A DNA stretch of 64,000 nt, from positions 37,543 through 101,542 of the forward strand of contig NZ_QQNA01000011.1 in the NCBI RefSeq assembly GCF_003346515.1, given 5' to 3'. The notes beneath the pieces are model-generated. The model did not search any database, was not told the DNA's origin, and saw nothing but the letters and a program-made list of their open reading frames with translations. This DNA is from Streptomyces corynorhini (GTDB lineage Bacteria > Actinomycetota > Actinomycetes > Streptomycetales > Streptomycetaceae). Made by a program: the position numbers and the translations under genes. Below, piece by piece: positions 42,225 to 50,764 of this stretch (positions are counted from its first letter, which is position 1; each line of letters begins with the position of its first letter).

Positions 42225-43532
42225 ATGGCAGTCACAAAGACTGTTGAAGGTGACGACGCAACCAACATTCTCCGGAATCTGTCTTCTTTTCCGATGAACG
42301 ATAAGTCAGTTCCTGATGTGAGTGTGATCGTCGGGGCATATGAGGCGATGCCCTACTTGATCCGCTGTCTGGAATCGGTCGAAGCCCAGACTCTGGGCGC
42401 CGACCGCATCGAGATCGTCGCCATAGACGACGGCTCGACCGACGGCACGGGGGAATACCTGGAGGAATTCGCGGCGCGGACGGCCATCCCGACCAGGGTG
42501 GTACGCCAGGCCAATTCGGGCGGTCCCAGTGGGCCGCGCAATGTAGGGATCGGCATGGCCCGGGGGCGCTATGTCTTCTTTCTCGACGCGGACGACTACT
42601 TCGCCGAGGAATCCCTGGAACGCATGGTCGCCATGGCCGACCGCGCCGGTACGGACGTGGTGCTCGGCAAGGTGGAAGGGGTGAACCGGGGGGCGCCCAA
42701 GTCGATGTGGCGCCGCACCGCCGACCGCGTCGACATCTACGACTCCCAGGTCATCTACACGCTCAGCGCGCAGAAACTCTTCCGCCGCGCCCTCATCGAA
42801 CGGCTGGACCTGCGCTTCGACGAGGGGCTGAAGACCGGCGAGGACGCGCTCTTCACCATGGAGGCGTACATCCGGGGCGCCGGAGTCTCGGTCATCGCCG
42901 ACTACACCTGCTATTACCTGGTCGGCCGGGACGACGGCAAACACGTGACCAAGAGCGGCAGTTACACACTGCGCTTCGATTCGGCGAGCGCGCTGATGGC
43001 GCTCATCTCCGCACTCGTACCGGCAGGACCCAAGCGGGACCGGCTGATGGTCAGACCCTTCACGGTCGGCCTGATCCAGCAGTTCGGGCACGGAATCCTG
43101 AAGCAGCCGAAGAAGATACAGAAACACAAGCTGGAGCTGGCGGCGCCGCTCATGGAGCGCTACTGGACCCCCGGCGTCGCCCGGCGCATCAAGGTCGCCG
43201 AGCGGCTGCGCCTGGAGTGCGTGGCCCTGGGGCGGCTCGATCTGCTGGCGGACATGTTGGCCTTCGTCAAGGCGGAGACCGTGCCCGAGGTGGTCCACCG
43301 CGGCCGGGACCGCAGCCCCCACCTGGTCTTCCCGCACTTCGAGGACCGCTCCTCCGGCCTGAAGGCGACGGCGTTCGAGGTGACCGTGCCCGACTGGCTG
43401 GGCAAGCCGGGGCAGCGGCGCATCGAGCCGCCCGAGATCGTCCGCCGGCGCAACTCGCTGGCGCGCAGAGTGGCACGCCGGGTGCGCGCTCAGGCGCGGG
43501 CCATAGCGCTGCTGCGCAACCGCGTCGCGTGA
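42225..43532 (+). CDS. TarS-like GT2 glycosyltransferase (cluster B, first)
   Basis: 435 residues from ATG 42225; GTG 42222 and ATG 42294 are alternatives and none has a good ribosome site. The GT-A domain shows IDDGSTDGTG, NSGGPSGPRNVG, metal motif D121-A-D123 and candidate base D207 (KTGEDALFTMEAY), with DYTCYY at 226-231. IYTLSAQKLFRR aligns with the TarS segment IYTLSPTK. It is the shortest of three paralogues and lacks the long beta-rich C-terminal half. The first 70 nt are lower in GC than the rest. Likely glycosylates the polymer made by the enzymes upstream. Confidence 0.86.
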   Translation: MAVTKTVEGDDATNILRNLSSFPMNDKSVPDVSVIVGAYEAMPYLIRCLESVEAQTLGADRIEIVAIDDGSTDGTGEYLEEFAARTAIPTRVVRQANSGGPSGPRNVGIGMARGRYVFFLDADDYFAEESLERMVAMADRAGTDVVLGKVEGVNRGAPKSMWRRTADRVDIYDSQVIYTLSAQKLFRRALIERLDLRFDEGLKTGEDALFTMEAYIRGAGVSVIADYTCYYLVGRDDGKHVTKSGSYTLRFDSASALMALISALVPAGPKRDRLMVRPFTVGLIQQFGHGILKQPKKIQKHKLELAAPLMERYWTPGVARRIKVAERLRLECVALGRLDLLADMLAFVKAETVPEVVHRGRDRSPHLVFPHFEDRSSGLKATAFEVTVPDWLGKPGQRRIEPPEIVRRRNSLARRVARRVRAQARAIALLRNRVA

Positions 43533-43538
43533 TCACAT

Positions 43539-43570
43539 CCGTCCGGGCCGCATCATCGTGGTCCGGACGG
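43539..43570 (+). terminator. Hairpin after the GT2 gene
   Basis: 12-bp stem with two wobbles (43539-43550 with 43559-43570), 8-nt loop, 6 nt after the stop. Confidence 0.5.
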
Positions 43571-43725
43571 GCATCCGATGGAGAGCGAGGGGCGCACCGC
43601 CGGAGCGGCGCCGGTGGTACCCGACCGGCGCTCGCCCGCGCGCGGCGCCTCTGGAGCGCACTCCAGTGCGCCCCCGGTTCACTCGCGCAGGACGGCCAAC
43701 AGCGGCCCCAAAAGGAGATGGTGGG

Positions 43726-43731
43726 TAAAAT
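43726..43731 (+). promoter_or_regulatory. Possible -10 of the rfbABD operon
   Basis: TAAAAT, 5 of 6 to TATAAT, 55 nt before the rfbA start. No convincing -35 is visible at normal spacing, so an activator may be needed or the call is wrong. Confidence 0.35.
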
Positions 43732-43785
43732 CGGACTGGTCGGGCGAGGCCCGGTGGCATCCAAGACCAGTAGGGGATGGGGATC

Positions 43786-44853
43786 GTGAAGGCACTCGTA
43801 CTGTCCGGCGGGGCGGGTACCCGCCTGCGCCCGATCACGCACACCTCCGCGAAACAGCTCGTCCCGGTGGCGAACAAGCCGGTGCTCTTCTACGGCCTGG
43901 AATCGATCGCCGAGGCGGGCATCACGGAGGTCGGTGTCATCGTCGGTGACACCGCGGAGGAGATCAAGGAAGCCGTCGGCGACGGATCCCGGTTCGGCAT
44001 AAAGGTCACCTATCTCCGGCAGGACGCCCCGCTCGGGCTCGCCCACGCCGTGCTCATCGCCAAGGACTTCCTCGGCGACGACGACTTCGTGATGTACCTC
44101 GGGGACAACTTCATCGTCGGCGGTATCAGCGGTCTGGTGGACGGCTTCCGCGCGGAGCGGCCCGACGCGCAGATCCTGCTGACGAAGGTGCCCAACCCCA
44201 CCTCCTTCGGCGTCGCCGAACTCGACGCGGAGGGACGGGTGGTGGCCCTTGAGGAGAAACCGGCGGAGCCCAAGAGCGATCTCGCGCTCGTCGGCGTCTA
44301 CCTCTTCACCCCGGCCGTCCACGAGGCGGTGCGCGCCATCGAGCCCTCCTGGCGCGGCGAGCTGGAGATCACGCACGCCATCCAGTGGCTGATCGACCAG
44401 CGGCGCGACGTGCGGTCCACCACCATCTCCGGGTACTGGAAGGACACCGGCAACGTCACCGACATGCTGGAGGTCAACCGCTCGGTGCTGGAGACCGTGG
44501 AGCCCTGCCGCGACGGCAGTGTGGACGACGAGACCGAGATCATAGGGCGGGTCAGGATCGAGGCGGGCGCGCGGGTCACCGGCAGCCGTATCGTCGGTCC
44601 CGCGATCATCGGCGCGGACACCGTGGTCCACAACGCCTACGTCGGCCCCTTCACGTCCGTTTCGGAAGGGTGCAGGATCGAGGACAGCGAGATCGAGTAC
44701 TCCATCGTTCTGCGCGGCTCCTCCATCACCGGCGTGCGCCGGGTACAGGCGTCGCTGATCGGCAGGGATGTCGAGATCACCCCGGCGCCCCGTACCCCGT
44801 CCGCCCACCGACTCGTCCTCGGTGACCACAGCAAGGTGCAGATCTCCTCATGA
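43786..44853 (+). CDS. rfbA: Glucose-1-phosphate thymidylyltransferase, long form
   Basis: Makes dTDP-glucose, first step to dTDP-L-rhamnose. 355 residues from GTG 43786 (MKALVLSGGAGTRLRPITHT); ATG 43777 would add three. AGGGGATGG is well placed only for 43786. The nucleotidyltransferase domain (1-235) carries the GGAGTRLRP loop and EKPAEPKSDLALVG. A C-terminal hexapeptide beta-helix (about 245-340) makes it the long StrD-like type rather than the roughly 290-residue RmlA of enterobacteria. Overlaps rfbB by 4 nt. Confidence 0.93.
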   Translation: MKALVLSGGAGTRLRPITHTSAKQLVPVANKPVLFYGLESIAEAGITEVGVIVGDTAEEIKEAVGDGSRFGIKVTYLRQDAPLGLAHAVLIAKDFLGDDDFVMYLGDNFIVGGISGLVDGFRAERPDAQILLTKVPNPTSFGVAELDAEGRVVALEEKPAEPKSDLALVGVYLFTPAVHEAVRAIEPSWRGELEITHAIQWLIDQRRDVRSTTISGYWKDTGNVTDMLEVNRSVLETVEPCRDGSVDDETEIIGRVRIEAGARVTGSRIVGPAIIGADTVVHNAYVGPFTSVSEGCRIEDSEIEYSIVLRGSSITGVRRVQASLIGRDVEITPAPRTPSAHRLVLGDHSKVQISS

Positions 44854-45836
44854 CCGACAGGATTCTCGTGACCGGAGGTGCGGGCTTCATCGGCTCGCAC
44901 TACGTCCGTACGGTGCTCGGGCCCCAGGGCCCCGGGAACGTCCGGATCACGGTCCTCGACAGCCTGACCTACGCGGGCAACCCGGCCAACCTGGACGAGG
45001 TGCGCGACCACCCCGGCTTCGTCTTCGTCCAGGGGGACATCTGCGACGCCGAACTCGTCGGCAAGCTGATGGCCGAGCACGACCAGGTGGTGCACTTCGC
45101 CGCCGAGTCGCACGTGGACCGCTCCATCGACGGCGGCGCGGAGTTCGTCCGCACCAACGTCGTCGGGACGCACACGCTGATCGACGCCGCCCACCGCGCC
45201 GGTGTCCGCACCTTCGTGCACATCTCCACCGACGAGGTGTACGGCTCGATCGACGAGGGCTCCTGGCCCGAGACCGACCCGCTGGCCCCCAACTCGCCCT
45301 ACTCGGCGGCCAAGGCGTCCAGCGACCTGATCGCCCTCTCGTACCACCGCACCCACGGTCTCGACGTGCGGGTGACCCGCTGCTCCAACAACTACGGGCA
45401 CCACCACTTCCCCGAGAAGGTCATCCCGCTGTTCATCACCAACCTGCTGGACGGCAGGAAGGTCCCGCTGTACGGGGACGGCGGGAACGTCCGCGACTGG
45501 CTGCACATCGACGACCACGTCCAGGGCATCGAACTGGTCCGTACGCAGGGCAGGCCCGGCCAGGTCTACAACATCGGCGGCGGTACGGAGCTGTCCAACA
45601 AGGAGCTGACCGGGCTGCTGCTGGAGGCGTGCGGAGCCGACTGGGACACCAGCGTGGAGTACGTCACCGACCGCAAGGGCCACGACCGCCGCTACTCCGT
45701 GGACTGCGCCAAGATCCGCGACGAGCTGGGGTACGAGCCGCGCAAGGACTTCGCCGCGGGCCTCGCCGAGACCGTGGAGTGGTACCGGGCCAACCGCGCC
45801 TGGTGGGAGCCGCTGAAGGCCAGGGCCGCGCTGTGA
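44850..45836 (+). CDS. rfbB: dTDP-glucose 4,6-dehydratase
   Basis: Second step to dTDP-L-rhamnose. 328 residues, extended SDR: GGAGFIGSHYV binds NAD+, STDEVYGS carries the catalytic Asp-Glu pair, and Y151-xxx-K155 (SPYSAAKASSD) is the SDR active site. RCSNNYGHHHFPEK and GNVRDWLHIDDH are family motifs. The ATG overlaps the rfbA stop and the next GTG overlaps its own TGA, so rfbA-B-D is a translationally coupled set. Confidence 0.96.
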   Translation: MTDRILVTGGAGFIGSHYVRTVLGPQGPGNVRITVLDSLTYAGNPANLDEVRDHPGFVFVQGDICDAELVGKLMAEHDQVVHFAAESHVDRSIDGGAEFVRTNVVGTHTLIDAAHRAGVRTFVHISTDEVYGSIDEGSWPETDPLAPNSPYSAAKASSDLIALSYHRTHGLDVRVTRCSNNYGHHHFPEKVIPLFITNLLDGRKVPLYGDGGNVRDWLHIDDHVQGIELVRTQGRPGQVYNIGGGTELSNKELTGLLLEACGADWDTSVEYVTDRKGHDRRYSVDCAKIRDELGYEPRKDFAAGLAETVEWYRANRAWWEPLKARAAL

Positions 45837-46732
45837 GCGCCTGGCTGGTCACCGGTTCCGGCGGGATGCTCGGGCGGGACCTGCTGGCCCGGCTCGCCGC
45901 CGAGGGCGAGCCCGCCACCGGTCTCGACCGGGCCGCGCTGGACATCACCGACCCGGCCGCCGTGCGCGCCGCCCTGCGGGCCCACGAGCCCGCCGTGGTG
46001 GTCAACTGCGCCGCCTGGACCGCCGTGGACGACGCGGAGTCCCAGGAGTCCGAGGCGCTCGCCGTCAACGGCACAGGACCGCGCGTCCTCGCCGAGGCGT
46101 GCCGGGAGTCCGGGGCCGTGCTGGTCCAGATCTCCACGGACTACGTCTTCCCCGGCGACGCGGGCACCCCGTACGCGGAAGACGCTCCCACCGGCCCGCG
46201 CGGCGCCTACGGGCGCACCAAGCTGGCGGGGGAGCGCGCGGTGCTCGACACGCTCCCCGAGCGCGGCTACGTCGTCCGTACGGCGTGGCTGTACGGGGCC
46301 GGCGGCGGCAACTTCGTCCGCACGATGATCAAGCTGGAGTCCGTCAAGGACACCCTCGACGTGGTCGACGACCAGCGCGGCCAGCCCACCTGGACGGCCG
46401 ATCTCGCCGGTCTGCTGGTCCGGCTGGGCCGGGCGGCGCTGGCGGGGACGGCCGAGCCGGGCATCTATCACGGCACCAGTGGCGGCGAGACCAGCTGGTT
46501 CGGCTTCACCCGGGAGATCTTCCGGCTGCTGGGCGCCGATCCGGAGCGGGTCCTTCCGACGGACAGCGCGGCGTTCGTCCGGCCGGCTCCCCGCCCCGCG
46601 TACAGCGTGCTGGGACACGAGGCGTGGAAGCGCGCCGGAATCGAGCCCCTCAGGAATTGGCGCGCCGCGCTCACCGAGGCGTTTCCCGAACTGCTGACGG
46701 CTGAGCGCCAAACGAGTGTTACCGGCCAGTAG
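45833..46732 (+). CDS. rfbD: dTDP-4-dehydrorhamnose reductase
   Basis: Last step of dTDP-L-rhamnose synthesis (NADPH reduction at C4). 299 residues from GTG 45833, which overlaps the rfbB TGA. GSGGMLGRDL is the cofactor loop, STDYVFPGD and Y126-GRT-K130 the SDR active-site motifs. The open frame extends far upstream across rfbB, but no RfbD homology is expected there. Confidence 0.94.
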   Translation: MSAWLVTGSGGMLGRDLLARLAAEGEPATGLDRAALDITDPAAVRAALRAHEPAVVVNCAAWTAVDDAESQESEALAVNGTGPRVLAEACRESGAVLVQISTDYVFPGDAGTPYAEDAPTGPRGAYGRTKLAGERAVLDTLPERGYVVRTAWLYGAGGGNFVRTMIKLESVKDTLDVVDDQRGQPTWTADLAGLLVRLGRAALAGTAEPGIYHGTSGGETSWFGFTREIFRLLGADPERVLPTDSAAFVRPAPRPAYSVLGHEAWKRAGIEPLRNWRAALTEAFPELLTAERQTSVTGQ

Positions 46733-46735
46733 ATG

Positions 46736-46765
46736 TTTACGTTGCGGGCTTTTTCCCACTAAGTT
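46736..46765 (+). promoter_or_regulatory. Predicted promoter of the methyltransferase gene
   Basis: TTTACG (46736-46741), 18-nt spacer, TAAGTT (46760-46765). The predicted start point near 46772 falls in the left arm of a perfect inverted repeat. Confidence 0.55.
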
Positions 46766-46803
46766 CACTGAGAATCAATCCCTGGTTGTTGATTCTCAGT
46801 GAA
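46764..46803. promoter_or_regulatory. Perfect 15-bp inverted repeat, operator-like, over the start point
   Basis: TTCACTGAGAATCAA (46764-46778) and its exact complement (46789-46803) flank 10 nt. The repeat is AT-rich in a GC-rich genome, touches the -10 box, spans the predicted start point, and its right arm ends inside the GAAGGG ribosome site. It could bind a dimeric regulator or fold in RNA over the ribosome site. Confidence 0.65.
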
Positions 46804-46814
46804 GGGCCCCTTAC

Positions 46815-47609
46815 GTGGATCGCCACGGCTTCCTGCGCCATATGCACCGTGTGTACAAACCCCGCACCTATTTGGAAATCGGGGTCAACGACGGGCGCAG
46901 TCTGGCACTGTCCCGGGCTCCCTCCGTCGCCGTCGACCCGGCTTTCCGCGTGGTCACGGACATCAGCTGTGATGTGCACCTGGTCAAGGCCACCAGCGAC
47001 AACTTCTTCGCGCGCAAGGACCCGCTGATCCATCTGCGCAACGGCCGGAACCCGTTCCGCGCGCTGGCCCGCCGCGACCCGGCCAACCTGCTCGGCGGAG
47101 AGCCGAAGCTCGAACTGTCCTTCATCGACGGCATGCACCTCTTCGAGTACGCGCTGCGCGATTTCATGAACGTCGAGCGGCACTCCCGCTGGTCCAGCGT
47201 GATCATCCTCGACGACATGCTGCCGCGTGACGTGGACGAGGCCGCCCGCGACCGGCACACCACGTTCTGGGCGGGCGACGTCTACAAGGTCGCCCAGGTG
47301 CTGCGGCGCCACCGCCCCGATCTGCTCGTCGTCGACGTCGACACCGCACCGACCGGAGTGGTGGCCGTCTTCGGCGCCAACTCCGAGTCCACGGTGCTGA
47401 AGAACGCGTACGACAAGATCATCGAGGAGTACGTCGTCCCCGACCCGCAGGACGTGCCCCAGGAGGTGCTCGGCCGCAAGAACGCGGTGCGGCCCGAGGC
47501 GCTGCTCGGCGCCGGTTTCTGGCCCGGTCTGGTCAGGGCCCGCAATCTGCGCCGCTCGCGCTCCGCCTTCGTACCGCTGCGCCGGCAGATCGAGGCGATC
47601 ACCGGCTGA
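46815..47609 (+). CDS. Class I SAM-dependent methyltransferase (CmcI/sugar O-methyltransferase-like)
   Basis: 264 residues. Motif I is YLEIGVNDGRSL (19-30), the acidic motif LSFIDGMHLFEYALRDF begins near 101, and IILDDMLP follows. This arrangement resembles CmcI-type and rhamnosyl O-methyltransferases. Placed between rfbD and convergent rfbC, it may methylate rhamnose in the finished glycan; that substrate is inference. GTG start with GAAGGG 8 nt upstream. Its own promoter overlaps a perfect palindrome, so it may be switched separately from the sugar pathway. Confidence 0.82.
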   Translation: MDRHGFLRHMHRVYKPRTYLEIGVNDGRSLALSRAPSVAVDPAFRVVTDISCDVHLVKATSDNFFARKDPLIHLRNGRNPFRALARRDPANLLGGEPKLELSFIDGMHLFEYALRDFMNVERHSRWSSVIILDDMLPRDVDEAARDRHTTFWAGDVYKVAQVLRRHRPDLLVVDVDTAPTGVVAVFGANSESTVLKNAYDKIIEEYVVPDPQDVPQEVLGRKNAVRPEALLGAGFWPGLVRARNLRRSRSAFVPLRRQIEAITG

Positions 47610-47644
47610 CGCCGCCCGGCTCCCGGGCGCACCGCCGGAGCACA

Positions 47645-47688
47645 CCGAAGGGCCCGCGCGATCGCATCGGATCGCGCGGGCCCTTCGG
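47645..47688. terminator. Bidirectional terminator between the methyltransferase gene and rfbC
   Basis: Perfect 19-bp stem (47645-47663 with 47670-47688) and 6-nt loop between convergent genes. Confidence 0.88.
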
Positions 47689-47709
47689 GCTGTGCCGCGC
47701 CGGGCCGGT

Positions 47710-48309
47710 TCAGCCGCGCGCGGCCAGCTCCGCGTAGTACGCCCGGCACTCCTCGTACGACGGCAGCAGGCCCGTGGCCTCGGCCTCCGCGAGCGTCGGG
47801 GCGGCGGCGTCCTTGTCGGACAGCTGCGGGGCGATGTCCGCGGGCCACTCGATGCCGAGCGCCGGGTCCAGCGGATTGATGCCGTGCTCGCGCTGCGGCG
47901 CGTACCCCTCGGAGCAGAGGTAGACGACCGTCGCGTCATCGGTCAGCGCCATGAAGGCGTGCCCGAGCCCCTCCGCGAGGTACACCGAGCGATGGTCCAC
48001 GTCGTCCAGCCTGACCGCCTCCCAGCGCCGGTAGGTCGGGGAGCCGACGCGGATGTCCACGACCACGTCGAGCACCGCGCCGCGCACGCACTTGACGCAC
48101 TTGGCCTGGCTGGGCGGCACATCGGCGAAGTGGATGCCGCGCAGCGTGCCGAGGCCGGACACCGAGCAGTTGGCCTGGGCGAGGTTCAGCGGATGCCCGA
48201 CGGACTTGGCGAAGTCCTCCGCCCCGAACCACTCGTGGAAGCTGCCACGGCTGTCCGGGAAGACCTTGGGCTCGTGCATCCAGGAGCCTTCGATCGAAAG
48301 CGGCTGCAT
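47710..48309 (-). CDS. rfbC: dTDP-4-dehydrorhamnose 3,5-epimerase
   Basis: Third step to dTDP-L-rhamnose. 199 residues of the RmlC cupin family, with the catalytic histidine H60 in LRGIHFAD and family motifs DSRGSFHEWF and LAEGLGHAFMAL. AAGGATG precedes the ATG. It is on the strand opposite rfbA-B-D and follows the GT2 gene by 52 nt, so it is probably cotranscribed with that glycosyltransferase. Confidence 0.94.
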   Translation of the reverse strand: MQPLSIEGSWMHEPKVFPDSRGSFHEWFGAEDFAKSVGHPLNLAQANCSVSGLGTLRGIHFADVPPSQAKCVKCVRGAVLDVVVDIRVGSPTYRRWEAVRLDDVDHRSVYLAEGLGHAFMALTDDATVVYLCSEGYAPQREHGINPLDPALGIEWPADIAPQLSDKDAAAPTLAEAEATGLLPSYEECRAYYAELAARG

Positions 48310-48361
48310 CTGATCACATCCTTGTTCTGTTTCTGGTACTCGCTGCTGGGGGCGGCACCCG

Positions 48362-50404
48362 TCAGAGCCGGGCCGCGAGCCGCCGGACCCGCTTGCGCGT
48401 CGCCGGAGGCAGCCGGCGCACGATCGGACCGGCCACGGAGCGCAGCACCTTGCGCACGGACGCCCTGCGGCGCTGCACCGTCACCACCCGGACGAGCAGC
48501 GGATCGACCTGGGGCAGATCGCCGCGGTCCAGCCGAATCCGGCCGTCCTCCGTGACGGGCACCTCGCACAGCTCCAGCTCGGGGGCGGTCGGGCCGTCCA
48601 GCCGTACGGAGAGCCGCGCGGTGCCCGCGGGCAGTCCGGGGACGCGCGGGGGCACGTCGAGATGGGCCCTGCCGTGGTCGGGCCGGAGCGTGGCGGGGGC
48701 GGTCCTGGAGGTGCCGTCCGCGCCGGTCACCACCAGCTCGACCGGGTAGGAGCCGGAGGCGGAGCCGGTGAAGACGTCGAGCCGCAACTCGGCCCGGCCG
48801 CCCGGCATCCGGAAGACGGGACGGTCCGCCAGATGGGCGGCCAGCTTCTTGGCGCGGCCCGCGACATCGAGGGTGAGGTTGCCGTACGGGTCGGTGAAGT
48901 ACGGGATGACCGGCCGGGCGGACGTACCGAGCAGGGCCGGCAGGCACTTGGCGTCCACCTGCGGCGCCCGGTCCGCGCCGAGCCTGGCCTTGCGCACGAG
49001 ACCGAGGCCGCGCAGCGGCACCCAGACGTCCCAGAAGCCGCGCGAGACCCGGCCCCGGCCCTTGACCGCCTCGCTGGTGACACGGCCGGTGCCGCGCAGG
49101 ACGACCTCGTACACGTCCTCGTCGGAGCCGGTCTCCGCGGCCTTCTCGATCTTGACGGTGAACTCGGCGGGGCACGGCCACTCGACGGCCGTCTCCCGGT
49201 TGCGCAGCGACATCTCGCCCTTGAACTCGCCCATGTCGTCGGTGACGTCGAGGAGTTCACCGTCCGGCAGCACTCCCGCGGTGATCTCCGGGTGCAGGTA
49301 GTAGCGGCCGTCGCGGCGGACGAAGCGCAGCGGGCGGTGGTCCTCGCCGTGGACCAGCCGGCCGGTGACGGTGAGCGCGATCCTGCCGTCGGGCTCCCAG
49401 ACGAAGTCCTCCAGACGGGCCGCGCCCGTCACGGACTTGGCGAAGGCGGCGGCCTTCACCAGCCCCTCGCGGTCGCCGGCCCGCAGCAGGGTGGAGCGCA
49501 GCCGGGTGAGCGCGCCGAGCCCGTCGTGCACACCGTCGTGCATGAAGTCGCGCGCGAGCGGCAGCACCGCGTCGCACATCTCGTCCAGGTACTCCGGCGC
49601 GTAGCCGAGAACCGACGGTTCGCTCAGCCGTGCGAGCATTTCCACCCGGTAGAAGCGGCGCAGCAACCGGTCCCGGAATTCACCCGGTTCAGTGTTCTTC
49701 TGGACGACCTCCAGGACCTCGCGGAGGTTGCCGTAGTACCCGGAGGGCACGATCCGGGTCGATCCGGCGTTCCGGCCGTCGTCCCGCTTCGAGTAGTAGT
49801 AGCAGGTGTAATTCCCCAGAATCGAGACGACCTTGGCCCGGAAATACGCCTGCATCAGGTACAGCTGGTCCTCCAGCCGCCGCTTGCCCTCGGGGTAGGC
49901 GATGCCGTTCTCGCGGAGGAACTCGGTACGGAACATCTTGTGCGGGGTGAGGCTGTCGTACAGCGGTGCGTTGGTCAGATCGCACTTCTCGCGGTTTGTC
50001 TTGAAAACGCCGTGCGGAACGCCGCGGAAATTGGACGCGACCTTGCCGATGACGATGTCGGAGCCATTGCGGTGCCCCATCTCGTACAGCCGGCGCAGCG
50101 CGTCCGACGCCAGGTGGTCGTCCTGGTCGACGAACTGCACGTACTCGCCCGCGGCCTCCTCGACCGCGATGTTCCTGGGCTTCCCCGGCCAGCCGGAGTT
50201 GGGGATGTGGATCACGCGGAAGTGCGGATGTTCCTCGGCGAGTTTGTCCAGCCGGGCCGGGGTGTCGTCCGTCGATCCGTCATCGACGAAAAGCACCTCG
50301 AAGTCCTCGGCGGGCAGTGTCTGGGCCAACAGCGAATCCAGGCAGGGGTCGAGGTACTTTCCCGGGTTGTATACGGGAATGACGACGCTCACTTTTACCG
50401 GCAT
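48362..50404 (-). CDS. TarS-like GT2 glycosyltransferase with long beta-rich C-terminus
   Basis: 680 residues from ATG 50404, which has GAGATGGG upstream; ATGs at 50419 and 50467 are possible. The GT-A domain has FVDDGSTDDTP, NSGWPGKPRN, metal motif D93-Q-D95, candidate base D179 (RRLEDQLYLMQAY) and NYTCYY at 198-203. This is the closest of the three paralogues to Staphylococcus TarS, including the long C-terminal half (about 330-650) made of predicted beta-sandwich repeats like the TarS trimerisation domains. A final basic stretch (RRLPPATRKRVRRLAARL) may touch the membrane. Upstream of rfbC on the same strand. Confidence 0.88.
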   Translation of the reverse strand: MPVKVSVVIPVYNPGKYLDPCLDSLLAQTLPAEDFEVLFVDDGSTDDTPARLDKLAEEHPHFRVIHIPNSGWPGKPRNIAVEEAAGEYVQFVDQDDHLASDALRRLYEMGHRNGSDIVIGKVASNFRGVPHGVFKTNREKCDLTNAPLYDSLTPHKMFRTEFLRENGIAYPEGKRRLEDQLYLMQAYFRAKVVSILGNYTCYYYSKRDDGRNAGSTRIVPSGYYGNLREVLEVVQKNTEPGEFRDRLLRRFYRVEMLARLSEPSVLGYAPEYLDEMCDAVLPLARDFMHDGVHDGLGALTRLRSTLLRAGDREGLVKAAAFAKSVTGAARLEDFVWEPDGRIALTVTGRLVHGEDHRPLRFVRRDGRYYLHPEITAGVLPDGELLDVTDDMGEFKGEMSLRNRETAVEWPCPAEFTVKIEKAAETGSDEDVYEVVLRGTGRVTSEAVKGRGRVSRGFWDVWVPLRGLGLVRKARLGADRAPQVDAKCLPALLGTSARPVIPYFTDPYGNLTLDVAGRAKKLAAHLADRPVFRMPGGRAELRLDVFTGSASGSYPVELVVTGADGTSRTAPATLRPDHGRAHLDVPPRVPGLPAGTARLSVRLDGPTAPELELCEVPVTEDGRIRLDRGDLPQVDPLLVRVVTVQRRRASVRKVLRSVAGPIVRRLPPATRKRVRRLAARL

Positions 50405-50764
50405 GTACGGATGGCCCATCTCGTGTGTGGTCTCGGCTGTTTCAAGTAGAAGGGGAGTCGCTGTCATCGGCGAAGTACGCGGGCACCATTTCCGCCAGCC
50501 TAGCGCCGGGGGCAGCCCCGGTATCACGACTGTTGTTACACCCGCGGGACCGCTTCTGTCGGCGGCCGGTCGTCGTGTTGACGCGCGTTTGACCGGCGTT
50601 TGACCCGCGTCGCGGACTTCACCCGCGTCCCATCCAGTGAAATGGGCCACCCCCGCGCGGCCGGTTCCGCGTACGCTGACCGGCCTGGAAGCAGGAAAGG
50701 GCCCATCCGGCCGTCGGTACGGGCGTACGGGCACGTGAGAGCGCGAGAGCAGAGGCTGAGCACG

